The translations under genes and the position numbers were made by a program. A stretch of DNA of 64,000 bases from Clostridia bacterium (GTDB taxonomy: Bacteria > Bacillota > Clostridia > Oscillospirales > CAG-272). The stretch covers positions 148,203 to 212,202 of the forward strand of contig JAFWYJ010000040.1 in NCBI GenBank assembly GCA_017517745.1, in the 5' to 3' direction. How positions within the stretch are numbered: the stretch's first letter is position 1; each line of letters starts with the position of its first letter. Below, one piece after another: positions 48,050-55,935 of the stretch. The notes under the pieces were generated by a model, which was not told where the DNA came from, did not search any database, and was given only the letters and a program-made list of their open reading frames with translations.

Positions 48050-49261
48050 ATGAGCCGACGCTTTTCACAGAAGAAAAACGCCAAGCAGCCCATCTGCGAA
48101 ACCGCGCGAAACGAGTATTACGAAAGCGTTTCGGCACGTCTTGGCATTTTTCAGGTGATTCTATACCTCTCTCTGTTTGCTTTTGTGGTGCTTTCCTTCG
48201 CGAAAAATACGAATCTGGTTACCTATCAGAACTTCTATTATTTTTTCAAGGATCTGGGTGCCTCGGCGGAATCGGTCGACGTGGTGGGAGCCGACACAGT
48301 CAGCTATCCTGCCGCGGACGAGCAGAGCTTTACGCTCTATCGAAACGGACTTGCCGTTGCGGGCAATCACGCCGTGACGGTATTTACGGCAACGGGAAGG
48401 CAGACCGTCAGCCAAAGCATTCACTACAAGCAACCGATCGCCATCGGAAGCGGAAAGTATTTGCTGGTCTACGAGCTTGGCGGCACACAGTATTCGCTGT
48501 ATAACTCCTACACACAGATTTATGAGGGGAAAAGCGATTTTCCGATCTTCGGTGCGACGATTTCAAAGGAGGGCATGTATGCCCTGGTTTCTCGCTCGGA
48601 AAATTACACCTCGGTTGTTTCTCTTTACAGCAGTCATTTTTCGCTGTTGAACCGATACAATAAAAACGGGTACGTCATGGACGTTGCCCTCAATGAAAAA
48701 GGCACACGGCTTGCAATCCTGACCTCCTCGGTCAAGGATGGGCTGTTTGCAACGGAACTGACACTCCACGAGCCTCGAAAAGGCGATCAGGGCGTTTCGC
48801 TTTCCCTTGGGAATTGCATGGCACTTTCCTGCGGCTTTTCGGCAAGCGGCGGCATACAGGCACTTTGCGAGGATCGCATTTGTTTCGTTTCATCCGGCGG
48901 CACGTTGGAGAGCGAGTATCGGTTTGAGGGAATGCAGCTTGCTTCTTCGGAGCTTTGTGCCGACGGAGCGGCAATCTGCTTGCGCCCCTCGGCAGTATCC
49001 GAAGAGAACACCGTCATTGTGTTTGACAAAAACGGAAAGAGCTTGTATTATGAAGCCCTCAAGGAACGGGTGAAAGAGCTTCGGCTTTACGGAAACTCTC
49101 TCTTTTTGATGACCGCAAACGGGGTTTCAAGGCTTCAACTGAAGAATGGAAGTCAAAGCTTTTTGGAGTGTAACGTCGAGAAAAAGCATATTCTCGCGGT
49201 CAATCAGGATGAGGTGCTTCTTTGCTCGGGACAAAGGGCGGAATATCTTCGTCTGGATTGA
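48050..49261 (+). CDS. DUF5711 family membrane-anchored protein
   Basis: A 403-residue protein matching DUF5711, an uncharacterised clostridial family. A basic N-terminal cytoplasmic part with RRFSQKKNAKQ is followed by one membrane segment at about residues 35-52 (VILYLSLFAFVVLSFA). The extracytoplasmic part of about 340 residues looks like a beta-propeller, with repeated short strands such as GSGKYLLVYELGG, EGMYALVSRSE and KGTRLAILTSS. Partners are unknown. The start is ATG 48050 or TTG 48044, both after AGGGAGGAG; an ATG at 48026 sits on the ribosome site. A CvpA-type gene follows 44 bases on. Confidence 0.75.
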   Translation: MSRRFSQKKNAKQPICETARNEYYESVSARLGIFQVILYLSLFAFVVLSFAKNTNLVTYQNFYYFFKDLGASAESVDVVGADTVSYPAADEQSFTLYRNGLAVAGNHAVTVFTATGRQTVSQSIHYKQPIAIGSGKYLLVYELGGTQYSLYNSYTQIYEGKSDFPIFGATISKEGMYALVSRSENYTSVVSLYSSHFSLLNRYNKNGYVMDVALNEKGTRLAILTSSVKDGLFATELTLHEPRKGDQGVSLSLGNCMALSCGFSASGGIQALCEDRICFVSSGGTLESEYRFEGMQLASSELCADGAAICLRPSAVSEENTVIVFDKNGKSLYYEALKERVKELRLYGNSLFLMTANGVSRLQLKNGSQSFLECNVEKKHILAVNQDEVLLCSGQRAEYLRLD

Positions 49262-49305
49262 TTCAATATAAAACATAAACATAGAAATCGGAAAAGGAGA
49301 TTGAG

Positions 49306-49986
49306 ATGGGACACGTTTTTTTTGATGTTGTTTTTCTGTTGGTTTTCGTGCTGTTCGTTTTTCTTTATGCGAGGCGCGGTTTGATCAAAAGTGTGGTGCA
49401 TTTTTTCAAAACACTGCTTGCCTTTGTCGCGGCATTTTTGTTCGGCGGCGCGGTCGGCGGATTCTTGTGTGATGCCTTTGTCGGCAGTGCCGTGAACCGT
49501 TTTGTTTACGATAAGATCCAATCCATGTACGCCGGGACGGCGGGGTTGAGCGCCGAGGAGATTCTGGAGGCATTTCCCGCGTTTTTGCGCACGGAAAGTG
49601 TCCGTGAAGCGCTGGTCGCCTGCGAAGGCTCCGGCGAGACGATGATCCAATCGGCGGCAGATGCCGTTTCGGCTCCGATCGCCACGGCGATCTCGAATGT
49701 CGTGGGCTACATCGCTGTGTTTGTGATCGCCTTGATCGTGTTCTGGATCGGCGCGGCAATTCTGACCAAGATCGTCGAACGGATTTCGATTCTCGGCAGA
49801 CTCAATACCGTTTTGGGTGCTTTGTTCGGCTTTTTGATCGCTCTTGTGGTGTTGTTTACCGCGGCGTCTGTGCTCAAGCTTTTCTTCGGCGGTTCTTCGG
49901 TCTATGAGGATTCGGTGATCGTCAGACTGCTCGGGGATTCTTCCTTGCTTGAAGCAATCAAGATTTTCGATCTCGGTTCGCTTTGA
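49306..49986 (+). CDS. cvpA: CvpA family membrane protein
   Basis: A 226-residue protein with about four membrane segments. It has the CvpA-type N-terminus (FFDVVFLLVFVLFVFLYARRGLIKSVV), a central soluble stretch of about 70 residues with EEILEAFPAF, and C-terminal segments with RISILGRLNTVLGALFGFLIAL. CvpA was named for colicin V production in E. coli; in Firmicutes it is a conserved membrane protein linked to envelope maintenance. Ribosome site AAAGGAGATTG precedes ATG 49306. It lies between the DUF5711 gene and the ClpE-like gene, 40 bases before the latter. Confidence 0.87.
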   Translation: MGHVFFDVVFLLVFVLFVFLYARRGLIKSVVHFFKTLLAFVAAFLFGGAVGGFLCDAFVGSAVNRFVYDKIQSMYAGTAGLSAEEILEAFPAFLRTESVREALVACEGSGETMIQSAADAVSAPIATAISNVVGYIAVFVIALIVFWIGAAILTKIVERISILGRLNTVLGALFGFLIALVVLFTAASVLKLFFGGSSVYEDSVIVRLLGDSSLLEAIKIFDLGSL

Positions 49987-50026
49987 TTTGCGGTTTATTT
50001 TATTCATAACGGAAAGGTAAAAACTC

Positions 50027-52366
50027 ATGGTTTTGTGTTCACAGTGCCAAAAGCGCATGGCTGTTATTTTTGTTACGAAGGTAGAAAACGGTGAAAAATC
50101 CACCAAGGGGCTTTGCCTCAAATGCGCAAAGGAAATGGGCGTTCCCGTGGATAACATTGTCGGAAACGTCATGAATCAGTTCGGCATTTCTCCCGAGCAA
50201 ATGGAAAACGCGGAGGAGGAGCTGACCAATATGTTGGAGCAGGCGGGAGAAAATCTCCCCTCCGAGTTTGATGACAAGGAGGACGGAGGCGCACCTGCGA
50301 TCGATCTGCCCAAGCTTTTCCGCGATGCGGGCATTTTCCAGATGGGAGACAAGGATGCAACTGCCGATCCCGACGGAAATCCTTCGGGTGGAAAGGAAAA
50401 GAGATCCTCCAAAAAGGAAGCGAAAGAAGCGAAAAAACTCAAATTTTTAACCACGTATAGCCGAAATCTGACAAAATTCGCCGCCGAGGGCAGATTGGAT
50501 CGCATCGTTGGGCGAGAGAAGGAGCTTGCGCGCGTTATTCAGATCCTCTGTCGCCGCCAAAAGAACAATCCCTGCCTGATCGGTGAGCCGGGTGTCGGAA
50601 AAACCGCGATCGCCGAGGCACTTGCCATGCGGATCGTCGAGGGAAACGTGCCTTACAAACTCAGAAACAAGCAGATCTATCTTTTGGATATGACAGCTCT
50701 CGTCGCGGGCACACAGTTCCGCGGACAGTTTGAATCGCGTATTTTGGGACTCCTTAACGAGGTGCATGAGGTCGGAAACGCCATCCTTGTCATCGACGAA
50801 GTGCACAACATCGTCGGCGCGGGCGAGGCAGAGGGCAGCGTCAATGCCGCCAACATTCTCAAACCCGCACTCTCGCGCGGAGAGGTACAGATCATCGGCG
50901 CAACGACGCTGAACGAATATCGGAAATATATCGAAAAGGATACCGCGCTCGAGCGCCGTTTCCAACCCGTCATCGTCAACGAGCCCTCGATCGAAGAAAG
51001 CGTGGAAATGCTGCGCGGCATCAAACATTATTACGAGGAGTTCCATGCGGTCAATATTCCCGAGGAGCTTCTTCGTCGCACGGTCATTCTTTCGGAGCGT
51101 TATATCACCGATCGTTATCTGCCGGATAAGGCAATCGACCTGTTGGACGAGGCTGCGTCCTATCTCTCGCTTTCTTCCGCGTCGATCAACGCTTCCTATG
51201 AGCTTCGCGATCAGCTTTTGCTCCTCAAGGAAAAAAGAGAAGCGCTTGAGGGTGAAATTTCCGGAAACGAGGCGGTCGAGCAGTCGCATTACGAGGAAAT
51301 TACCAAGGTGCGCGCCGAGGAACTTCGTCTCTCTGCGCGGCTTGCCGACGTGGAACCGCTCGCCAAGAGTGTGCGCCTGACCGAGCAGGAGATCGCCAAC
51401 GTCATCGAGCTTTGGACGGGAATTCCCGCGACCAGCATCACCGAAAACGAATTTGAACAGATCGACAAGCTGGAAACGCGCCTCAAGGAGCGCATCATCG
51501 GTCAGGACGTTGCGGTTGAGGCTGTCGCGCGTGCCATCAAGCGCAATCGCGCGGGAATTGCCTACAAGAGAAAACCGGTTTCCTTCATTTTCGCCGGTCC
51601 CACGGGCGTCGGAAAGACCGAGCTGGTCAAAACGCTGGCAAACGATCTCTTCCATTCTCCCGAGACGCTGATCCGTCTGGATATGTCGGAATTTATGGAA
51701 AAGCACTCGGTGTCGCGCATCATCGGAGCGCCTCCCGGATACGTCGGTTATGACGAAGCGGGGCAGTTGACCGAGAAGATCCGCCGCCGCCCCTATTCGA
51801 TCGTGCTGTTTGACGAGATCGAAAAGGCACATCCCGACGTGCTCAACATCATGCTGCAGATCCTTGACGACGGAAGAATTACCGACGCGAGAGGGAAGAC
51901 CGTGAACTTTGAAAACACGGTGATCGTCATGACGACCAACGCGGGATCGGATCATTCCGCTGCCACGGCGGGATTTACCATGGGAGAGCAGACGGGTGCC
52001 GACGCGAAAACGCAGAAGGCATTGGAATCCTTCTTGCGCCCCGAATTTTTGAACCGTGTGGATGAAATCATTACTTTCCGTCAGTTGGACGAGGCTGATT
52101 TTGCCAAGATCGCGGTGATTATGTTGGAGGAGCTCAAGCAATCGCTGGGAGAAAAGAATATCAAGCTTGCCTACACTGAGAAAGCAACCGCTCTCATTGC
52201 GAAGAATTCCTTCTCGCGCAAATACGGCGCGCGCAATATGCGCAGATATATCCAGAAAGAGGTCGAGGACCGTCTGGCAAGCATGATCATTGCCGATTAC
52301 CGCCGGCTCTATTCCTTCGTCAAAATTGATGCCGAAGGGGAAGAGATCACCATCAAATGCATGTGA
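50027..52366 (+). CDS. clpE: ClpE-like AAA+ unfoldase with N-terminal zinc finger
   Basis: A 779-residue Hsp100 protein. Instead of the Clp N-domain repeats of ClpC it starts with a McsA/ClpE-type zinc finger: CSQC (residues 4-7) and CLKC (30-33). A charged linker follows, then AAA+ module 1 ([19 protein letters not shown]), a middle coiled-coil near residues 385-445, and AAA+ module 2 ([19 protein letters not shown]). The usual ClpP-docking LGF tripeptide appears as AGF near residue 644, so ClpP binding is less certain than for ClpC. No CtsR box lies upstream, in contrast to the clpC operon. Ribosome site is GAAAGG before ATG 50027. A strong terminator follows. Confidence 0.87.
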   Translation: MVLCSQCQKRMAVIFVTKVENGEKSTKGLCLKCAKEMGVPVDNIVGNVMNQFGISPEQMENAEEELTNMLEQAGENLPSEFDDKEDGGAPAIDLPKLFRDAGIFQMGDKDATADPDGNPSGGKEKRSSKKEAKEAKKLKFLTTYSRNLTKFAAEGRLDRIVGREKELARVIQILCRRQKNNPCLIGEPGVGKTAIAEALAMRIVEGNVPYKLRNKQIYLLDMTALVAGTQFRGQFESRILGLLNEVHEVGNAILVIDEVHNIVGAGEAEGSVNAANILKPALSRGEVQIIGATTLNEYRKYIEKDTALERRFQPVIVNEPSIEESVEMLRGIKHYYEEFHAVNIPEELLRRTVILSERYITDRYLPDKAIDLLDEAASYLSLSSASINASYELRDQLLLLKEKREALEGEISGNEAVEQSHYEEITKVRAEELRLSARLADVEPLAKSVRLTEQEIANVIELWTGIPATSITENEFEQIDKLETRLKERIIGQDVAVEAVARAIKRNRAGIAYKRKPVSFIFAGPTGVGKTELVKTLANDLFHSPETLIRLDMSEFMEKHSVSRIIGAPPGYVGYDEAGQLTEKIRRRPYSIVLFDEIEKAHPDVLNIMLQILDDGRITDARGKTVNFENTVIVMTTNAGSDHSAATAGFTMGEQTGADAKTQKALESFLRPEFLNRVDEIITFRQLDEADFAKIAVIMLEELKQSLGEKNIKLAYTEKATALIAKNSFSRKYGARNMRRYIQKEVEDRLASMIIADYRRLYSFVKIDAEGEEITIKCM

Positions 52367-52381
52367 CTTTTTTGAACTTTT

Positions 52382-52427
52382 ATTGGAAAATACCGCGTTT
52401 TGACGGTATTTTCCAATTTCTTTTTTG
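52382..52427 (+). terminator. clpE terminator
   Basis: Perfect 14-bp stem (52382-52395 with 52404-52417), eight-base loop, then TTCTTTTTTG. Confidence 0.88.
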
Positions 52428-52465
52428 TGATTTTTATCGGACAGCCAAGGAACAAGCCTCTGGTG

Positions 52466-52473
52466 CATATACT
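52466..52473 (+). promoter_or_regulatory. Possible sporulation-type -10 element upstream of ymxH
   Basis: CATATACT resembles the -10 of sigma-E/K promoters in Bacillus and clostridia and lies 39 nt before the ymxH start. No clear -35 element was recognised. Confidence 0.3.
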
Positions 52474-52511
52474 GTAACGTCGGAACGTTTACCGGAAAGG
52501 AGCTTACTGCT

Positions 52512-52805
52512 ATGAAGCGTTGCAGTACCGCGGAGCTGCGGCATTTGGAAATCGTGAACCTTTGCGACGGCTCCCGACTCGGATATGCCAGCGACTTTGA
52601 ATTTGACTGTGAGGACGCGAGGATCACGGCGCTGATCATTGGCGGCGCGTGCGGCTTTTTGGGATTTGGCAAGGAAGACGACATCGTCATTCCCTGGTGC
52701 AAGATCGAATGTATCGGTGAGGATACCATTTTGGTAAAGCTCTCGCAAAACGAGCTCTCCTCCTGTGCCTGTCGGCAGTCGAAAAATAAGCGATTTCGCT
52801 TTTGA
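52512..52805 (+). CDS. ymxH: YlmC/YmxH family sporulation protein (PRC-barrel)
   Basis: A 97-residue protein with a PRC-barrel-like fold. CSTAELRHLEIVNLCDG is followed by LGYASDFEFD and, later, DIVIPWCKIECIGEDTILV, all typical of YlmC/YmxH. These small proteins are found in spore-formers and are expressed in sporulation. Its presence suggests sporulation ancestry but does not prove that this organism forms spores. The ribosome site AAAGGAG lies nine bases before ATG 52512. It has its own transcription region after the clpE terminator. Confidence 0.82.
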   Translation: MKRCSTAELRHLEIVNLCDGSRLGYASDFEFDCEDARITALIIGGACGFLGFGKEDDIVIPWCKIECIGEDTILVKLSQNELSSCACRQSKNKRFRF

Positions 52806-52882
52806 TCATAAAATAACGGATACGGGGCGGGAGTTTGATCCCGCTCTTTTTTGAAATGTGATCGAAAATTTTGGTTTTTTTA

Positions 52883-52911
52883 TTGCTTTTTATGGAAAAC
52901 TGTGTTATACT
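52883..52911 (+). promoter_or_regulatory. pncB promoter
   Basis: TTGCTT (52883-52888), 17-nt spacer, TATACT (52906-52911). Confidence 0.75.
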
Positions 52912-52932
52912 ATGTGCAAGAAAATCATAAGC

Positions 52933-52947
52933 TCGGAGTCGCTCCGA
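52933..52947 (+). promoter_or_regulatory. Hairpin or operator in the pncB leader
   Basis: TCGGAG-TCG-CTCCGA is a perfect short palindrome between the promoter and the ribosome site AAAGGA. It might be an operator for an NAD-pathway repressor or an RNA hairpin affecting translation. Confidence 0.4.
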
Positions 52948-52961
52948 CGAAAGGACAGAAT

Positions 52962-54419
52962 ATGAAAGACTTATCAAGAAATCTGACGATGCTTTGCGAT
53001 TTTTACGAACTGACCATGAGCAACGGATATTTTTCTTGCGGCATGAAGGATCGGATCGTCTATTTCGACGTCTTCTACCGCAACAATCCCGACAACAGCG
53101 GATTTGCCGTGGTTGCGGGACTTGAACAGATCGTGGAATATATCAACCAGCTCCATTTTGACGAGGAGGATATTGCATATCTTCGCTCCAAAAACTGCTT
53201 CTCGGAGGAATTTCTGGAGTTTTTGAGGACCTTCAAATTTGAAGGCGATATTTGGGCAGTGCCCGAGGGAACGGTCGTGTTCCCCGGAGAGCCTTTGATG
53301 ATCGTGCGCGGACGCGCGATCGAGGCGCAGTTTATCGAGACCTACGTGCTTCTGATGATCAATCATCAGTCCTTGATCGCCACGAAGGCGGCACGCCTGA
53401 CGCGCGCGGCAAAGGGTCGCGCGATCAGTGAATTCGGTTCCAGGCGCGCACACGGTGCCGACGCGGCAATGCTCGGCGCGCGTGCGGCTTATATCGGCGG
53501 CTGCAATGCAACGGCATGCACGATCTCGGATCTTGCTTTCGGCGTTCCCGCGACCGGAACGATGGCACATTCCTGGGTGCAGATGTTTGACACCGAATAC
53601 GAGGCATTCAAGACCTATTGTGAGATCTATCCCGAGAACGCGACGCTTCTGGTCGACACCTACAACGTCATCGAGTCGGGAATTCCCAACGCGATCAAAG
53701 CCTTCAACGAGGTGCTGGCACCCAAGGGCATCCGCAAGTGCGGCATTCGCATCGACTCGGGGGACATCACCTATCTGACCAAAAAAGTTCGCAAGATGCT
53801 GGACGATGCGGGTTGGACCGAGTGCAAGATCGTCATTTCCAACTCTTTGGACGAGTATTTGATCCGCGAGCTGATCCGTCAGGGCGCGGAGGTCGACGCA
53901 TTTGGCGTTGGCGAGCGTCTCATCACGGCAAAGAGCGATCCCGTGTTTGGCGGTGTGTATAAGCTTTGCGCGGTGGAAAAAGAGGACGGAACGATCCTTC
54001 CCAAGATCAAGATCAGCGAAAACGTGGGCAAGATCACAACGCCGCACTTCAAAAAGGTCTACCGTCTTCGCGGCCGCGATACCGGAAAGGCGGAGGCAGA
54101 CTTGATCTGTGTTTGGGATGAAACGGTGGATGACAGCAAGCCGCTTGAGATCTTCGATCCGCAGCACACTTGGAAACGAAAAACGCTTGAAAACTTTACG
54201 GCGACCGAGCTTCTGGTTCCCATTTTCAAAAACGGAAAACAGGTCTACGAGCTTCCCGCACTTGCCGACGTCAGAAAGCATTGTACGGAAGAGATCGAGG
54301 GAATGTGGGACGAGGTGCGCCGCTTCAGCAACCCGCACAACTATTACGTCGACCTCTCTCAGAAACTTTGGGATATCAAGCACAATATGCTCAAATCACG
54401 AGGCACTTTTGAACAATAA
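52962..54419 (+). CDS. pncB: Nicotinate phosphoribosyltransferase
   Basis: A 485-residue enzyme that joins nicotinate to phosphoribosyl pyrophosphate, the entry of the Preiss-Handler NAD salvage route. It has the N-terminal block LCDFYELTMSNGYF, the active-site segment SEFGSRRAHG, GVPATGTMAHSW (with the phosphorylatable His), and the phosphate site IRIDSGDITYL. It belongs to the long Firmicutes-type class. ATG 52962 follows GAAAGGACAG; a longer frame upstream would overlap the promoter. It appears monocistronic, ending at a terminator. Confidence 0.95.
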   Translation: MKDLSRNLTMLCDFYELTMSNGYFSCGMKDRIVYFDVFYRNNPDNSGFAVVAGLEQIVEYINQLHFDEEDIAYLRSKNCFSEEFLEFLRTFKFEGDIWAVPEGTVVFPGEPLMIVRGRAIEAQFIETYVLLMINHQSLIATKAARLTRAAKGRAISEFGSRRAHGADAAMLGARAAYIGGCNATACTISDLAFGVPATGTMAHSWVQMFDTEYEAFKTYCEIYPENATLLVDTYNVIESGIPNAIKAFNEVLAPKGIRKCGIRIDSGDITYLTKKVRKMLDDAGWTECKIVISNSLDEYLIRELIRQGAEVDAFGVGERLITAKSDPVFGGVYKLCAVEKEDGTILPKIKISENVGKITTPHFKKVYRLRGRDTGKAEADLICVWDETVDDSKPLEIFDPQHTWKRKTLENFTATELLVPIFKNGKQVYELPALADVRKHCTEEIEGMWDEVRRFSNPHNYYVDLSQKLWDIKHNMLKSRGTFEQ

Positions 54420-54425
54420 AACGGG

Positions 54426-54460
54426 GAAAGAGGCTTTTCAAGGCCTCTTTCTTCTTTTCT
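54426..54460 (+). terminator. pncB terminator
   Basis: GAAAGAGGC (54426-54434) pairs with GCCTCTTTC (54443-54451), then a T-rich tail. Confidence 0.8.
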
Positions 54461-54516
54461 TGCCCTATGTTTTTATAAAAACACGGAAAAAAGTTTGAAA
54501 TTTTTATAAAAAAGTA

Positions 54517-54545
54517 TTGGAATTTAATATATATTATGATATAAT
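54517..54545 (+). promoter_or_regulatory. cdaA promoter
   Basis: TTGGAA (54517-54522), 17-nt spacer, TATAAT (54540-54545). In the leader GTTCGG (54556-54561) can pair with CCGAAC (54577-54582). Confidence 0.7.
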
Positions 54546-54605
54546 ATATTTGAACGTTCGGTATCTTTCGCTTTTGCCGAACATTATCAACCGGAGGCTG
54601 CTGTT

Positions 54606-55682
54606 ATGGATTTTTTTGTAAAAGCATGGGAACGTTGTCGAACCTTTGCTGTCGATTATATTGCAAAGCCTTTTATCAATATCGGTGTCAAGGACGTTTT
54701 TGATATTTTGATCCTTGCGGTTGTGCTGTATCAGCTTTACCGCTTTTTCAGAACGCGCCGTGCAGGTCGCGTCATGGTTGGCTTGGGAATTGTGGTTCTG
54801 GTCAGTTTGTTGGTTTCCTTCTTCAAGCTTTCCTCCTTGTCCTATTTGGTTCGACTGTTTGCGGCGTCCGCGTTTTTCTGCATCATTGTTATTTTCCAAC
54901 CCGAGATCCGCGACGCTTTGGAACGCTTGGGAAATTTGACCATTGTCAATCCCGGTTCCAACTCGCTTTCTCGCAAAAAAACAGGGTTGGCACATTCTGT
55001 GGCTGATGAGACCGTCGATGCCGTGATGCTGATGTCCAAAAGCAAAACGGGTGCTTTGATCGTTTTTGAAGGAATGACCAAGCTCGGTGACTATATCCAG
55101 ACGGGAACACTCCTCGACGCGAGTGTGACGTCCAAGCTTTTGCAGAACATTTTCTTTGCGCCGGCCCCTTTGCATGACGGTGCTTTGGTGATTCGCAACA
55201 TGCGAATCTGCGCGGCAAGTTGTGTGTTGCCGTCGTCGACCAAGAAAAGCGCGGATTTTGCTTTTTTGGGAACGCGTCATCGCGCTGCGGTGGGTGTCAC
55301 AGAGGTGAGTGACGCGCTGGTCATCGTGGTTTCGGAGCAATCCGGCATCGTTTCCGTGGCGCAGGACGGCAAGCTTTTGCGCAACGTCGATGAAAAAACC
55401 TTGAAGGATATTTTGATGACCTATATGGCGGGAAATGCCTATTTGCGCCAGAAGAAGGCAAATATGCGCAAGGAATATCTCGAAATGATGGAAAACATCG
55501 CGCGGGTAGATCCTCCTCCCACCAAAAGAAAAAATGAGGCGGTGGAAAAGAAATTCCAAAAAATCGTCGGAGATAAAGGGGAGAGTGAGTCCGATGCCGC
55601 ATCGGACGGAAATGGTGCGACACCCCGAAGATCCAAGAAAAAGACAAAGGTTGCCGACGAATCGAACGATCAGGAAATCTGA
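54606..55682 (+). CDS. cdaA: Diadenylate cyclase CdaA
   Basis: A 358-residue membrane enzyme that makes cyclic di-AMP from two ATP. Three N-terminal membrane segments (about 33-50, 58-75, 80-98) precede a coiled linker and a DAC domain. The catalytic motifs are HDGALVI (DGA) and GTRHRAAVG (RHR). The C-terminal tail of about 70 residues is charged and Lys/Pro-rich, longer than usual. Cyclic di-AMP controls potassium and osmolyte transport and wall homeostasis. In the family cdaA is followed by cdaR and glmM; here only a 64-residue cdaR stub remains and glmM is absent. Ribosome site CGGAGG precedes ATG 54606. Confidence 0.95.
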   Translation: MDFFVKAWERCRTFAVDYIAKPFINIGVKDVFDILILAVVLYQLYRFFRTRRAGRVMVGLGIVVLVSLLVSFFKLSSLSYLVRLFAASAFFCIIVIFQPEIRDALERLGNLTIVNPGSNSLSRKKTGLAHSVADETVDAVMLMSKSKTGALIVFEGMTKLGDYIQTGTLLDASVTSKLLQNIFFAPAPLHDGALVIRNMRICAASCVLPSSTKKSADFAFLGTRHRAAVGVTEVSDALVIVVSEQSGIVSVAQDGKLLRNVDEKTLKDILMTYMAGNAYLRQKKANMRKEYLEMMENIARVDPPPTKRKNEAVEKKFQKIVGDKGESESDAASDGNGATPRRSKKKTKVADESNDQEI

Positions 55683-55740
55683 TTGATCACTTTTTGATTT
55701 TTGAGGCAACGAATGCCCATGCACGGAAAGGAGACACGTC

Positions 55741-55935
55741 ATGAAAAAGAATGCTCTAGCCAGAATGTCGGAGCCTACGGAAACCGTTGGTTCGCGCATT
55801 CGCAAATGGAATATCGTACCGAAGTTGCTGTGCCTTCTTCTTGCATTGGTGATATGGCTTGCGGTTGTAAATCTGAACAACGCGCATTCGCAGGAGAGCG
55901 ATCAGAGCGCGGCGGCTGCCGAGCAAGCTGAATGA
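55741..55935 (+). CDS. cdaR: CdaR/YbbR N-terminal stub
   Basis: A 64-residue protein with a basic N-terminus, a RKWNIVPKLLCLLLALVIWL-type membrane segment (about 24-44) and a short acidic-to-neutral tail rich in Ala and Gln. The membrane segment and its context are those of YbbR/CdaR, the CdaA regulator, but normal CdaR has several YbbR repeats outside the membrane and about 300-480 residues. None remains. The reading frame ends at TGA 55933-55935 and the next gene overlaps it by four bases, so no YbbR domains follow. A good ribosome site (AAAGGAGAC) precedes ATG 55741, suggesting that the short protein is still made. Confidence 0.7.
   Translation: MKKNALARMSEPTETVGSRIRKWNIVPKLLCLLLALVIWLAVVNLNNAHSQESDQSAAAAEQAE

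Noticed and set aside
50447..52729. A 760-residue open frame on the minus strand, opposite the ClpE-like gene
   Set aside because: It is a mirror of clpE and has no protein family features. Genes here rarely use TTA, CTA and TCA codons, so the opposite strand stays open over long stretches. The same applies to long frames opposite clpC (6271-8250), dxs (10833-12341), rel (60297-62096), pncB (52974-54383) and the MutS-like gene (82-1269).
54549..54582. GAACGTTC near the cdaA start as a LexA box
   Set aside because: The Gram-positive LexA box needs four bases between GAAC and GTTC; here there are none.
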